This document shows positions 19,375-28,072 of a stretch of DNA of 64,000 bases, in pieces. The stretch covers positions 186,001 to 250,000 of the forward strand of contig NZ_JADYVX010000007.1 of assembly GCF_020194175.1 (NCBI RefSeq), written 5' to 3'. The notes under the pieces were generated by a model. The model saw only the letters and a list, made by a program, of their open reading frames with translations, ran no database searches and was not told the origin of the DNA. The stretch comes from Bradyrhizobium sp. BRP22 (GTDB lineage Bacteria; Pseudomonadota; Alphaproteobacteria; Rhizobiales; Xanthobacteraceae). The position numbers were made by a program, and so were the translations under genes. Every line of letters begins with the position of its first letter. Within the stretch, counting starts at the first letter, position 1.

Positions 19375-20565
19375 ATGACGATAGTCCAGAAGCCGGGCGG
19401 GATCGTTGGATGGCCGATCTTTCCAAGTCCGACGCAATTTCCTGACAGCCCGCTGTCGAAATCGCTCCAGCAGCCGCTGCTGCTCGGCCTGTTCCTGCCG
19501 ATCCAGGCGGGCGGCTGGAGCGCCTCGACCTTGCCGCGATCGACCACGTGGACCTTCGACTATAACCGCGATTTGACGCTGAGCGCCGAGGCGTTCGGGT
19601 TCGATCTCGTCTTCGCGTTGTCGCAATGGCTGCCGAAAGGCGGCTACGGCGGCGTGTTCACCGGCGAGGCGCTCGATTCCTTCATGACCACGGCATCGCT
19701 CGCGGCGGTCACGTCGAAGATCATGCTGATCTCGACGATCCACGTTCTTTACGGCCCGATCCATCCGCTGCATCTCGCCAAATATGGTGCGACGCTGGAT
19801 CATGTTTCGGGGGGACGCTGGGGCATCAACGTCGTCACCGGGCATCGCGCGATCGAGCACGAAGCCTTCGGCTGGAACCAGATCGAGCACGATCGCCGCT
19901 ACGAGTTGGCGGCGGAATTCATCGAGGTGCTGCAGCGGCTGTGGAATGATAGCGAGAACTTCTCCTTCTCCGGCAAGTCGCCGTGGCGATTGAGCAATGC
20001 CTTCGTCACGCCGAAACCGCGGTTCGGCCGGCCTGTTCTCGTCAATGCCACCGGCTCGGACGCCGGCATCGCATTTGCCGGCCGCTATTCGGATATCGTC
20101 TTCATCACCAGCCCCGCCGGTTCGTCCTTCGAGAGCGCGATCGAGGCGCTTCCCGCCCATGCGCAACGCGTCAAGCAGGCCGCGATCGATGTCGGGCGCG
20201 AGGTGCGGACGCTGCTCAATCCGATGGTGATCTGCCGCCAGACCGAACGGGAGACCTGGCAGTATCACGATGCTATCGTCGATCACATCGACCCAGTCGC
20301 CAGCATGCAGAATTTTGCCAGCGACGCGCACGCCTGGAAAGGCCGGGTAGGGCGCGATGCGCCGAAACGGCGGGCAATCGGCGGCAATATCGAGGTGATC
20401 GGCACGCCGGAGCAGGTGGTCGATCAGTTCCTGCAGCTCAAGAAGGCCGGGATAGACGGTCTTCAGCTCAGCTTCTTCGATTTCAAGCCGGACCTCGACT
20501 TCTTTGGCCGTCGCGTGCTGCCGCTGATGGAGCAGGCGGGTCTGCGCCTGCCCACGATAGCCTAG
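19375..20565 (+). CDS. LLM-class flavin-dependent monooxygenase
   Basis: A 396-residue bacterial-luciferase-like protein. LGLFLPIQAGGW opens the TIM barrel, then AEAFGFDLVFALSQW, and HPLHLAKYGATLDHVSGGRWG followed by INVVTGH, the usual flavin-binding and dimer region. The end has EVIGTPEQVVDQFLQLKKAGIDG. It resembles two-component FMNH2-dependent monooxygenases acting on sulfones, alkanesulfonates or pyrimidines (SsuD, SfnG, RutA groups). No flavin reductase is adjacent, so the substrate is open. The ATG at 19375 gives the family-typical start. Confidence 0.85.
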   Translation: MTIVQKPGGIVGWPIFPSPTQFPDSPLSKSLQQPLLLGLFLPIQAGGWSASTLPRSTTWTFDYNRDLTLSAEAFGFDLVFALSQWLPKGGYGGVFTGEALDSFMTTASLAAVTSKIMLISTIHVLYGPIHPLHLAKYGATLDHVSGGRWGINVVTGHRAIEHEAFGWNQIEHDRRYELAAEFIEVLQRLWNDSENFSFSGKSPWRLSNAFVTPKPRFGRPVLVNATGSDAGIAFAGRYSDIVFITSPAGSSFESAIEALPAHAQRVKQAAIDVGREVRTLLNPMVICRQTERETWQYHDAIVDHIDPVASMQNFASDAHAWKGRVGRDAPKRRAIGGNIEVIGTPEQVVDQFLQLKKAGIDGLQLSFFDFKPDLDFFGRRVLPLMEQAGLRLPTIA

Positions 20566-20601
20566 CCGCCACTGGCGCCAGCGACACTGGTGCACTAGAT
20601 A

Positions 20602-21414
20602 GTGGCGGCAATGCAGAACCGTGCGCTTGAAGACTTCATCGACCGTCACTCACGTCTGTTCGTTCTGACGGGGGCAGGCTGCAGCACAAATTCCGGCATC
20701 CCCGATTATCGCGACCGCCACGGCAACTGGAAGCGCACGCCGCCGGTGACCTACCAGGCCTTTATTGGCGAGCACGCCACCCAGCAGCGCTATTGGGCAC
20801 GGAGCCTGATCGGGTGGCGGCGGTTTGGCAGCGCGTTGCCGAATGATGCCCACCATGCGCTGGCCAGACTGGAGGCGAACGGGCGGAGCAAGATCCTCCT
20901 GACCCAGAACGTGGACGGGCTTCACCAGATCGCGGGCAGCAAGCAGGTCATCGACCTGCATGGACGACTTGACACGGTGCGATGCCTCCGATGCGCGTCG
21001 ACGACGCCGAGGTCGACCTTTCAGGACGAACTGGCACGCCTGAACGGCGGATGGCTCGCTCTGGAGGCCGCGGATGCTCCCGACGGAGACGCCGATCTTG
21101 AGGAGGATTTCTCGAGCTTTGTCATCCCGTCCTGCCAATCGTGCGGCGGCGTTCTCAAGCCGGATGTCGTCTTCTTCGGCGAGAATGTTTCGCGCGACAT
21201 CGTCGCGACCGCCAAGAGCCATCTGGACGAAGCCGACGCCATGCTGGTGGTCGGTTCCTCGCTCATGGTCTATTCGGGCTTTCGGTTCGTGCAGATGGCG
21301 GCTCAAAAGGGCCTGCCGATCGCAGCCATCAATCTGGGCCGGACCCGCGCCGATCACCATCTCACGCTGAAGGTCGAAGATCGCTGCGAGGCCGCGCTTG
21401 CCTTCCTGCTGTGA
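20602..21414 (+). CDS. Sir2-family NAD-dependent protein deacylase
   Basis: A 270-residue sirtuin. The Rossmann NAD motif is VLTGAGCSTNSGIPDYR, the catalytic region LLTQNVDGLHQIAGS with IDLHGRL (catalytic His), four zinc cysteines in RCLRCAS and SCQSCGG, then KPDVVFFGE and VGSSLMVYSGF. It removes acyl groups from lysines in the cytoplasm. The start is either the GTG at 20602 or the ATG at 20611. The insert between the zinc cysteine pairs is long (over 45 residues), as in the larger proteobacterial sirtuins. It lies 36 bases after the monooxygenase and may be co-transcribed. Confidence 0.93.
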   Translation: MAAMQNRALEDFIDRHSRLFVLTGAGCSTNSGIPDYRDRHGNWKRTPPVTYQAFIGEHATQQRYWARSLIGWRRFGSALPNDAHHALARLEANGRSKILLTQNVDGLHQIAGSKQVIDLHGRLDTVRCLRCASTTPRSTFQDELARLNGGWLALEAADAPDGDADLEEDFSSFVIPSCQSCGGVLKPDVVFFGENVSRDIVATAKSHLDEADAMLVVGSSLMVYSGFRFVQMAAQKGLPIAAINLGRTRADHHLTLKVEDRCEAALAFLL

Positions 21415-21428
21415 GAAATCCAGCGAAG

Positions 21429-22190
21429 CTACGGTGATCTCCCGATAGACCAAAGGATGGCGTTCACAAGGAGGCGCTGAAATCGAGCGTCACGCCATAC
21501 CGAGGCCTCGTGGCCCAGCGCCGTATAGAACACGCGCCCCTCGCCGTAAGATCGGGTCCAGGCGAGGGGCCAGCCATAGGATCGTTGATGCACGCCCGCC
21601 TTGCCAAGCTCCACCGAGTTTGGGTCGAGGCGCAGGAGGACGTGCGAGTTCCGATCGTCGAAGTCCCTGATCTGGTAGATCTCATCCTCGATTTGCAGGG
21701 TATCGCCGAGATCCGTCACCAGAGCATTACGGGGATCAACGACCTGGATCGTCACGGCCTGATGCCATCGATGACCATCGAAATAGCCGCCGATCAGATC
21801 AAGATAGTCCGGCCAAGTGTAGAACGTGTCCGTGGCTGAATGGACACCGAGGAAACCGCCGCCCGAGCGCACAAAACCAAGGAGGGCCGTTTTTTCAGCG
21901 TCGCTCATTGGGAGCTCTCCCGTGGTGTAGAACATCACTGCGGCATAGCGCCTGAGATTCTCGATCGAAAAGGCAGACGGGTCTTCGCTGGCCGTGACCT
22001 CAAAAGCTCCGGAACTCGCTCCAAGCTGTGTCAGGATTGACTTGGAAAGCGGTATGACTTCGTGCCGGTAGCCGGCGGAGAGTGTGAAATAGAGGATGCG
22101 CGCTGGCTGGCGCTCCGCACGGGCGCCGAGCGGTTGAATGGCTGCCGCGCTGCCGAGAAGCGCTATGAACTCGCGTCGCCTCACCGTCAC
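21429..22190 (-). CDS. ThuA-like domain protein with Tat leader
   Basis: About 253 residues with a leader RRREFIALLGSAAAIQPLGA (twin-arginine type) and a ThuA-like, glutamine-amidotransferase-like fold: ARILYFTLSAGYRHEVI, AVMFYTTGELP, FVRSGGGFLGVHSATDTFY and GRVFYTALGHEASVW. ThuA-like proteins are linked to sugar metabolism; this one should be periplasmic. The start is uncertain: GTG codons at 22190 and 22184 both precede the leader. It converges with the Sir2 gene. Confidence 0.82.
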   Translation of the reverse strand: MTVRRREFIALLGSAAAIQPLGARAERQPARILYFTLSAGYRHEVIPLSKSILTQLGASSGAFEVTASEDPSAFSIENLRRYAAVMFYTTGELPMSDAEKTALLGFVRSGGGFLGVHSATDTFYTWPDYLDLIGGYFDGHRWHQAVTIQVVDPRNALVTDLGDTLQIEDEIYQIRDFDDRNSHVLLRLDPNSVELGKAGVHQRSYGWPLAWTRSYGEGRVFYTALGHEASVWRDARFQRLLVNAILWSIGRSP

Positions 22191-22391
22191 CCACTGCTGC
22201 GTTGTCTTGCCCACGCTAGCATTTGGCGGCGCGATCGTGGCGCATGCGCCGTCCAGCGATCGCCTTGCTGCCGCCTGCGTTAACGTGTATCGACATCGCG
22301 CTCCCAAGATCAGCAGCCTGGCATAACAAAACCAATGACTTATGGGTTTGTCTGGTTGTCATCCCCCGGAAATCCTTTTTTCGGAACATAG

Positions 22392-22922
22392 ATGAAACTC
22401 CTGGTTTCGCTCTGCCTTTGGCTAGCCGCTTGCTGCTATCCGGCAATTGCTCGAGCTGAATCTCCCGCGGCGATGATTTCGGGCTATCGCGCTCAGCACG
22501 GGGAGGGCCGTGTCGTCCTGGATGCGACGCTCACGCGAATTGCGCATGAGCAAGCCGCAGCGATGGCGGCAAAGGACCGGCTCGACCATGATGTCCTCGG
22601 CCCATTCAACTCCCGCGTCCGGCCGTCTGGCGCAGGCCGCGCGGCAGAAAACATCGCCTACGGTTATGACAGCTTCCCCAAGACGCTCGACCAGTGGATC
22701 AATTCGTCGGGACACCGACGAAATCTCCTGTTGCACAATGCCTCGCGTGTTGGCGTCGCCAGTGTCAAAAGTTCGACCGGGCGCACCTATTGGGCCATGG
22801 TGATTGCGGGCGATTACGAGCGTCCCAAGCCGTCGAAAGGCTCAAAGCAGGCAACGGTGACCAAGCGCAAACCCCGCGCTGTGGAGAGCTGTCGTCTGAA
22901 GATCCTGAGCATGTGCCTCTGA
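22392..22922 (+). CDS. Secreted CAP-domain (SCP/PR-1) protein
   Basis: A 176-residue protein with a signal peptide (MKLLVSLCLWLAACCYPAIA) and a CAP domain: LTRIAHEQAAAMAAKDRLDH, then GRAAENIAYGY, WINSSGHRRNLL and YWAMVIAGDY. The His and Glu of the CAP cavity (DRLDH, AENIA, SGHR) are present. Function of bacterial CAP proteins is mostly unknown. A basic C-terminal tail with two cysteines follows the domain. Confidence 0.88.
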   Translation: MKLLVSLCLWLAACCYPAIARAESPAAMISGYRAQHGEGRVVLDATLTRIAHEQAAAMAAKDRLDHDVLGPFNSRVRPSGAGRAAENIAYGYDSFPKTLDQWINSSGHRRNLLLHNASRVGVASVKSSTGRTYWAMVIAGDYERPKPSKGSKQATVTKRKPRAVESCRLKILSMCL

Positions 22923-23259
22923 TCTCGGAGGCGGCGGCAGCTATACCAGCCGCATGTCGCGACCGCCAACATCGAATTCGCATAAGGTATATTATGGAAT
23001 ATTTTTATATACAATCAGATCAAAGCTTTAGACGAAACTTCTCGCAGAACGCCGGTCTGCGGCTCCGCGGCGGGTTTGCCGTTCGCGGGCTCCTCCGTGA
23101 TCACAACCGGTCATCTGCGTGTGAGCATCCGGCCATCCCACGCTCTGTCTGAAAGCCGATATTGCCGCCGGCCCCAGACGCTGCAATAAGCGCCGGCGAG
23201 ATCGCTTGCCGACCCCTGCGGCACGGACAACAACAAGCCTCATAAAGGGAGAAAACCAG
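22923..23259. other. Intergenic region upstream of TRAP operon, with AT-rich block
   Basis: No gene seen. Bases 22985-23025 are strikingly AT-rich (TATATTATGG, ATATTTTTATATACAATC) in an otherwise GC-rich window, and may hold the promoter of the TRAP operon or a terminator for the CAP gene. Confidence 0.5.
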
Positions 23260-24279
23260 ATGAGCTTTTCACGACGCGCGCTACTGAAGGCATCGGCTGC
23301 CTCGGCCGTTTTGGGCGGCCTTGGCGCGCCATTGGTGGCCCGCGCGCAGACGGCCGAGTTCACCTACAAATACGCCAACAACCTCCCGGACAGCCATCCC
23401 ATGAACGTCCGCGCCCGCGAGATGGCGGCGGCGATCAAGACCGAGACCAACGGCCGGTTCGACCTGCAGGTTTTCCCCAACAACCAGCTCGGCTCCGATA
23501 CCGACGTGCTGAGCCAGATCCGTTCCGGCGGCGTCGAGTTCTTCACGCTGTCCGGCCTGATCCTGTCGACCCTGGTGCCGGCAGCGTCCATCAACGGCAT
23601 CGGCTTCGCTTTCCCGGACTATGACACGGTCTGGAAGGCCATGGACGGCGGGCTGGGCGCCTATGTCCGCGGCGAGATCAAGAAGGCCGGCCTCGAGGTG
23701 ATGGAGAAGATCTGGGACAACGGGTTCCGCCAGACCACGTCGTCGACCAAGCCGATCAACGGGCCGGAGGATTATAAAGGCTTCAAGATCCGCGTGCCGG
23801 TCTCGCCGCTGTGGACCTCGATGTTCAAGGCGTTCGACGCCGCCCCCGCCTCAATCAATTTCAGCGAGGTCTATTCGGCGCTGCAGACCAGGATCGTCGA
23901 GGGCCAGGAGAATCCGCTCGCGATCATCTCGACCGCCAAGCTCTACGAGGTGCAGAAGTACTGCTCGCTGACCAACCACATGTGGGACGGCTTCTGGTTC
24001 CTGGCCAACCGCCGCGCCTGGGAGAAGCTGCCGGAGGACGTCAAGACCGTCGTCGCCAAGAACGTCAATGCGGCCGCCGTCAACGAGCGCGCGGACGTCG
24101 CCAAACTGAACGCCAGCCTGCAGCAGGAATTGGCCGGCAAGGGCCTCGCCTTCAACCAGCCCAGCATCACGCCATTCCGCGAGAAGCTGCGCGCCGCGGG
24201 CTTCTATGCCGAATGGAAGGGCAAATACGGCGACCAGGCCTGGGAGCTGCTGGAGAAATCCGTCGGCAAGCTGTCGTAA
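23260..24279 (+). CDS. TRAP transporter solute-binding protein (DctP type)
   Basis: A 339-residue periplasmic binding protein with a twin-arginine leader (SRRALLKASAASAVLGG, cleavage after VARA). The DctP fold begins YKYANNLPDSHPMNVRAREM and continues TNGRFDLQVFPNNQLGS. FKIRVPVSPLW carries the arginine that normally pairs with the substrate carboxylate, and EGQENPLAII is conserved. The ATG at 23260 follows AAAGGGA at 23244-23250. First gene of a TRAP operon; the ligand is likely an organic acid. Confidence 0.93.
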   Translation: MSFSRRALLKASAASAVLGGLGAPLVARAQTAEFTYKYANNLPDSHPMNVRAREMAAAIKTETNGRFDLQVFPNNQLGSDTDVLSQIRSGGVEFFTLSGLILSTLVPAASINGIGFAFPDYDTVWKAMDGGLGAYVRGEIKKAGLEVMEKIWDNGFRQTTSSTKPINGPEDYKGFKIRVPVSPLWTSMFKAFDAAPASINFSEVYSALQTRIVEGQENPLAIISTAKLYEVQKYCSLTNHMWDGFWFLANRRAWEKLPEDVKTVVAKNVNAAAVNERADVAKLNASLQQELAGKGLAFNQPSITPFREKLRAAGFYAEWKGKYGDQAWELLEKSVGKLS

Positions 24280-24324
24280 GCACGCAGCGCGCCAACACAA
24301 CAATCTCTAGTGCAGGGGGCCGTG

Positions 24325-26223
24325 ATGGCTCATGCCGAACTGAGCGAGATCATGGCCGGCGAGGCGGATCACCCCCCTCGCCGCCGTTCATTGACCGAGT
24401 CGGTCGAACATGCGCTCGGACGGCTGGTCGAGATCCCGGCGGCGCTGCTGGTCGTAGCCGAGATCGTGATCCTGTTTGCCGGCGTGGTCGCGCGCTATGG
24501 GCTGCACAGCCCGCTGATCTGGTCGGATGAACTGGCCTCGATCCTGTTCCTGTGGCTGGCGATGCTGGGCGCTGCGGTTGCGTTCCGCCGCGCCGAGCAC
24601 ATGCGGATGACTGCAATCGTCGCCAATGCGCGTCCGGCGATGCGGGCCTATCTCGATCTGGTGGCGACCGCCGCGGCGCTGGCGTTCCTGCTTCTGATCG
24701 CGTGGCCGGCTTACGAATACGCCTACGAGGAAAGCTACATCACCACGCCGGCGCTGCAGATCCTCAATAGCTGGCGGGCGGCGGCGCTGCCGACCGGGAT
24801 CGGCCTGATGGCGCTGTTTGCGCTGCTGCGGCTGGCGCGCGCGGCCAGGGCGCGGACGGTGCTGGCCGCAATCGCATCGGTGGCGATCGTGATCGCCGTG
24901 TTCTGGCTGCTCAAGGGTGCCTTGAAGCCGCTTGGCAATCTCAACCTCGTCATCTTCTTTGTCGGCGTCACCGGTTTCTCGGTCTTTGCCGGCGTGCCGA
25001 TCGCGTTCGCCTTCGGACTTGCGACCTACGGCTACCTCGCGCTGACCACCTCTACGCCGCTGATGGTGCTGGTCGGCCGCATGGACGAAGGCATGAGCCA
25101 CCTGATCCTGCTGTCGGTGCCGCTGTTCGTGTTCCTGGGGCTTCTGATCGAAATGACCGGCATGGCGCGGGCGATGGTCGCGTTCCTGGCGAGCCTGCTC
25201 GGCCATGTGCGTGGCGGGCTGCATTACGTGCTGGTCGGCGCGATGTACTTGGTTTCAGGGATTTCCGGCTCCAAGGCTGCCGACATGGCGGCCGTCGCGC
25301 CGGTGCTGTTTCCCGAGATGAAGGCGCGCGGCGCCCGTCCCGGCGATCTCGTTGCCCTGCTCGCGGCGACCGGCGCCCAGACCGAAACCATCCCGCCGAG
25401 CCTCGTACTCATCACCATCGGCTCGGTGACCGGCGTCTCGATTGCCGCGCTGTTCACCGGCGGCCTGCTGCCGGGCGTCGTGCTGGCAATCACGCTGTCC
25501 ATGCTGGTCTGGTGGCGCTACCGCAAGGAGGATTTGCAGCATGTGAAGCGGGCGAGCGGCGCCGAAATCCTGCGGGCCCTCATCATCGCCCTGCCCGCGC
25601 TGGCGCTGCCTTTTGTGATCCGCTACGCCGTTGTCGAGGGCATCGCCACCGCGACGGAAGTCTCGACGATCGGCATCGTCTACGCCTTCACCGCCGGCTT
25701 CTTCATCTATGGCCTGTTGATCTACCGCAATTTCGACTGGCGCCGGCTCGTGCCAATGTTGGTCGAGACGGCATGCCTGTCCGGGGCGATCCTCCTGATC
25801 ATCGGCACGGCGACCGGGATGGCCTGGGGGCTCACCCAGTCCGGTTTCTCCCGGGCGCTTGCCGCGGCCATGACCGGCCTGCCCGGCGGCTCGGCGAGTT
25901 TCATCGCGGTGTCGATCCTGGCATTCGTGATCCTCGGCAGCGTGCTCGAAGGGATACCGGCGATCGTGCTGTTTGGACCATTGTTGTTTCCGATCGCGCG
26001 CGCCGTCGGCGTGCATGAGGTGCACTATGCCATGATCATCATCCTGGCGATGGGCATCGGATTGTTCGCACCGCCGTTCGGCGTCGGCTATTATGCGGCC
26101 TGCGCCATTGGGCGCGTCGATCCGGCGCAAGGCGTGAGGCCGATATGGGGCTATCTTCTGGCGCTGATGGTCGGCCTGATCATCGTCGCGATCTTCCCGT
26201 GGATTTCCATCGGGTTCCTGTGA
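24325..26223 (+). CDS. TRAP transporter fused DctQ-DctM permease
   Basis: A 632-residue membrane protein that joins the small four-helix DctQ subunit (about residues 20-185, with SPLIWSDELASILFLWLAM) to the large DctM permease (about 200-632). DctM features include VPIAFAFGLATYGYLAL, AMYLVSGISGSKAADMAAV and IPPSLVLITIG. Together with the binding protein it imports a substrate using a sodium gradient. I prefer the ATG at 24325; a GTG at 24310 is in frame. Fused DctQM proteins are common in Bradyrhizobium. Confidence 0.92.
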   Translation: MAHAELSEIMAGEADHPPRRRSLTESVEHALGRLVEIPAALLVVAEIVILFAGVVARYGLHSPLIWSDELASILFLWLAMLGAAVAFRRAEHMRMTAIVANARPAMRAYLDLVATAAALAFLLLIAWPAYEYAYEESYITTPALQILNSWRAAALPTGIGLMALFALLRLARAARARTVLAAIASVAIVIAVFWLLKGALKPLGNLNLVIFFVGVTGFSVFAGVPIAFAFGLATYGYLALTTSTPLMVLVGRMDEGMSHLILLSVPLFVFLGLLIEMTGMARAMVAFLASLLGHVRGGLHYVLVGAMYLVSGISGSKAADMAAVAPVLFPEMKARGARPGDLVALLAATGAQTETIPPSLVLITIGSVTGVSIAALFTGGLLPGVVLAITLSMLVWWRYRKEDLQHVKRASGAEILRALIIALPALALPFVIRYAVVEGIATATEVSTIGIVYAFTAGFFIYGLLIYRNFDWRRLVPMLVETACLSGAILLIIGTATGMAWGLTQSGFSRALAAAMTGLPGGSASFIAVSILAFVILGSVLEGIPAIVLFGPLLFPIARAVGVHEVHYAMIIILAMGIGLFAPPFGVGYYAACAIGRVDPAQGVRPIWGYLLALMVGLIIVAIFPWISIGFL

Positions 26224-26251
26224 GACTTTAAATCTTTAATGGGACAGAGCC

Positions 26252-27901
26252 ATGAGCGCAGCCCAGAACCAGTACAATATCGGATTGGACAAGACGCCGG
26301 CCAACTACGTGCCGCTGACGCCGCTCAGCTTCCTGGCGCGTTCGGCCGCGATCTATCCGGACCACATCAGCACGGTCTATGAAGGCCGCAGCTTCACCTG
26401 GGCCGAGACGTACGATCGCTGCCGGCGCTTCGCGTCCTATCTCGCCAGCCGCGGCATCGGCGTCGGCGACACGGTGGCGGCGATGCTGCCGAACATTCCG
26501 GCGATGAACGAACTGCATTTCGCCGTGCCGATGACCGGCGCAGTGCTGAATACGCTGAACATCAGGCTCGACGCCCCATCGATCGCATTCCAGCTCGATC
26601 ATGGCGGCGCCAGGATCATCCTGGTCGACCCCGAATTTTCGGGCGTCATTGCCGACGCCCTGAAGCTGATGAAGGGACCTAAACCCTTCGTCATCGACGT
26701 CGACGACGCATCATTCGGCGCCGGCAATCGCATCGGTGAGATCGAATATGAAGCGGCCCTCGCGCTGGGCGATCCCCATTTTGTCGAGCGGCGGCCCGAC
26801 GACGAATGGGAAGCGATCGCGCTGAGCTATACGTCGGGCACCACGGGCAATCCCAAGGGCGTGGTGACGCATCATCGCGGCGCCTATCTTAATGCCGTCA
26901 GCAACATCCTGGCGGGTAATCTTGGCCAGCATCCGGTGTATCTGTGGACGCTGCCGATGTTCCACTGCAACGGCTGGTGCTTCCCTTGGACCATGGCGGC
27001 AGCCGCCGGCGTCAACGTCTGCCTCCGCAAGGTCGAGCCCACCAGGATCTTCGAGCTGATCGCCAGACACGGCGTCACCCACATGTGCGGCGCTCCGATC
27101 GTCTATAACGTGCTGATCAACGCGCCCGACGCGCCGAAGGGGGCGCACGCAAGGCCCGTGATCGGTTTGATCGCAGGCGCCGCCCCGCCGGTCGCGGTGC
27201 TCGAAGGTGCCGAGCGGATCGGCATCAAGCTCACCCATGTCTATGGCCTGACCGAGGTCTATGGCCCCGCTTCCGTCTGCGCCGAACAGCCCGGCTGGGA
27301 CGAACTGCCGCCCGCGCAGCGCGCGCAAATGAAGCGGCGGCAGGGCGTGCCCTACCCGCTGGAGGAAGCCGTCACCGTGCTCGATCCGAAGACGATGCAG
27401 CCCGTGCCGCGCGACGGCGAGACCATCGGCGAGGTGATGTTCCGCGGCAACATCGTGATGAAGGGCTATCTGAAGAACGAGAAGGCGACACAGGAAGCCT
27501 TCGCCGGCGGCTGGTTCCACACCGGCGATCTCGGCGTGCTCGACGAGCACGGCTACGTCATCATCAAGGATCGCTCGAAGGACATCATCATCTCCGGCGG
27601 CGAGAACGTCTCCTCGGTCGAGGTCGAGGACATCCTCTACAAGCATCCCGCCGTGCTGTTTGCGGCGGTGGTCGCCAAGCCCGATGCGAAATGGGGCGAA
27701 GTGCCCTGCGCCTTCATCGAACTGAAGGAAGGCGCGAGCGCCACCGAAGCCGAGATCATCGCCTTCTGCCGCGATCAGATGTCCGGCTTCAAGACGCCGA
27801 AGGCGGTCGTGTTCGGACCGATCCCGAAGACCTCGACCGGCAAGATCCAGAAATTCATGCTGCGCGACCAGGTCGGCTCGGCGAAGGCGATCACGGCGTA
27901 G
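26252..27901 (+). CDS. Acyl-CoA synthetase (AMP-forming)
   Basis: A 549-residue adenylate-forming ligase. ATP motif YTSGTTGNPKGVVTHHRGAY, HVYGLTEVYGP, GWFHTGDLG, IKDRSKDIIISGGENVSSVE and the C-terminal lysine in PKTSTGKIQKF are all present. It belongs to the group of short/medium-chain or methylmercaptopropionate CoA ligases (DmdB-like); the substrate is not fixed by sequence. It sits 28 bases after the TRAP permease, which suggests that it activates the imported carboxylic acid. Confidence 0.92.
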   Translation: MSAAQNQYNIGLDKTPANYVPLTPLSFLARSAAIYPDHISTVYEGRSFTWAETYDRCRRFASYLASRGIGVGDTVAAMLPNIPAMNELHFAVPMTGAVLNTLNIRLDAPSIAFQLDHGGARIILVDPEFSGVIADALKLMKGPKPFVIDVDDASFGAGNRIGEIEYEAALALGDPHFVERRPDDEWEAIALSYTSGTTGNPKGVVTHHRGAYLNAVSNILAGNLGQHPVYLWTLPMFHCNGWCFPWTMAAAAGVNVCLRKVEPTRIFELIARHGVTHMCGAPIVYNVLINAPDAPKGAHARPVIGLIAGAAPPVAVLEGAERIGIKLTHVYGLTEVYGPASVCAEQPGWDELPPAQRAQMKRRQGVPYPLEEAVTVLDPKTMQPVPRDGETIGEVMFRGNIVMKGYLKNEKATQEAFAGGWFHTGDLGVLDEHGYVIIKDRSKDIIISGGENVSSVEVEDILYKHPAVLFAAVVAKPDAKWGEVPCAFIELKEGASATEAEIIAFCRDQMSGFKTPKAVVFGPIPKTSTGKIQKFMLRDQVGSAKAITA

Positions 27902-27914
27902 CCGCGACCACCGC

Positions 27915-27998
27915 CGTCATTGCGAGCGAAGCGAAGCAATCCACGCTTCCGCTTGCACCTGTGGTTGGATGGATTGCTTCGCTTCGCTCGCAATGACG
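27915..27998. repeat. Interspersed palindrome, family A (perfect arms)
   Basis: The 29-base arms at 27915-27943 and 27970-27998 are perfect inverted repeats, starting CGTCATTGCGAGCGAAGC and ending in its complement. A 26-base spacer separates them. It lies between the convergent CoA ligase and metallo-hydrolase genes and could act as a bidirectional transcript end. It is the same family as 6814-6932. Confidence 0.9.
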
Positions 27999-28072
27999 GT
28001 AGAGACTGGCGTCATAGCGTGCCCACCACCGCGAGCACGGCACTTGATGGTGGGCACGGCGCTTGCGCGCCT

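Noticed and set aside
19133-19378. An 81-codon plus-strand frame ahead of the flavin monooxygenase
   Set aside because: GTG start without a ribosome binding site, and no recognisable domain; it overlaps the monooxygenase start.
19006-20649. A 547-codon open frame on the minus strand
   Set aside because: It is antisense to the flavin monooxygenase, which has family motifs in the plus frame. The reverse product has none.
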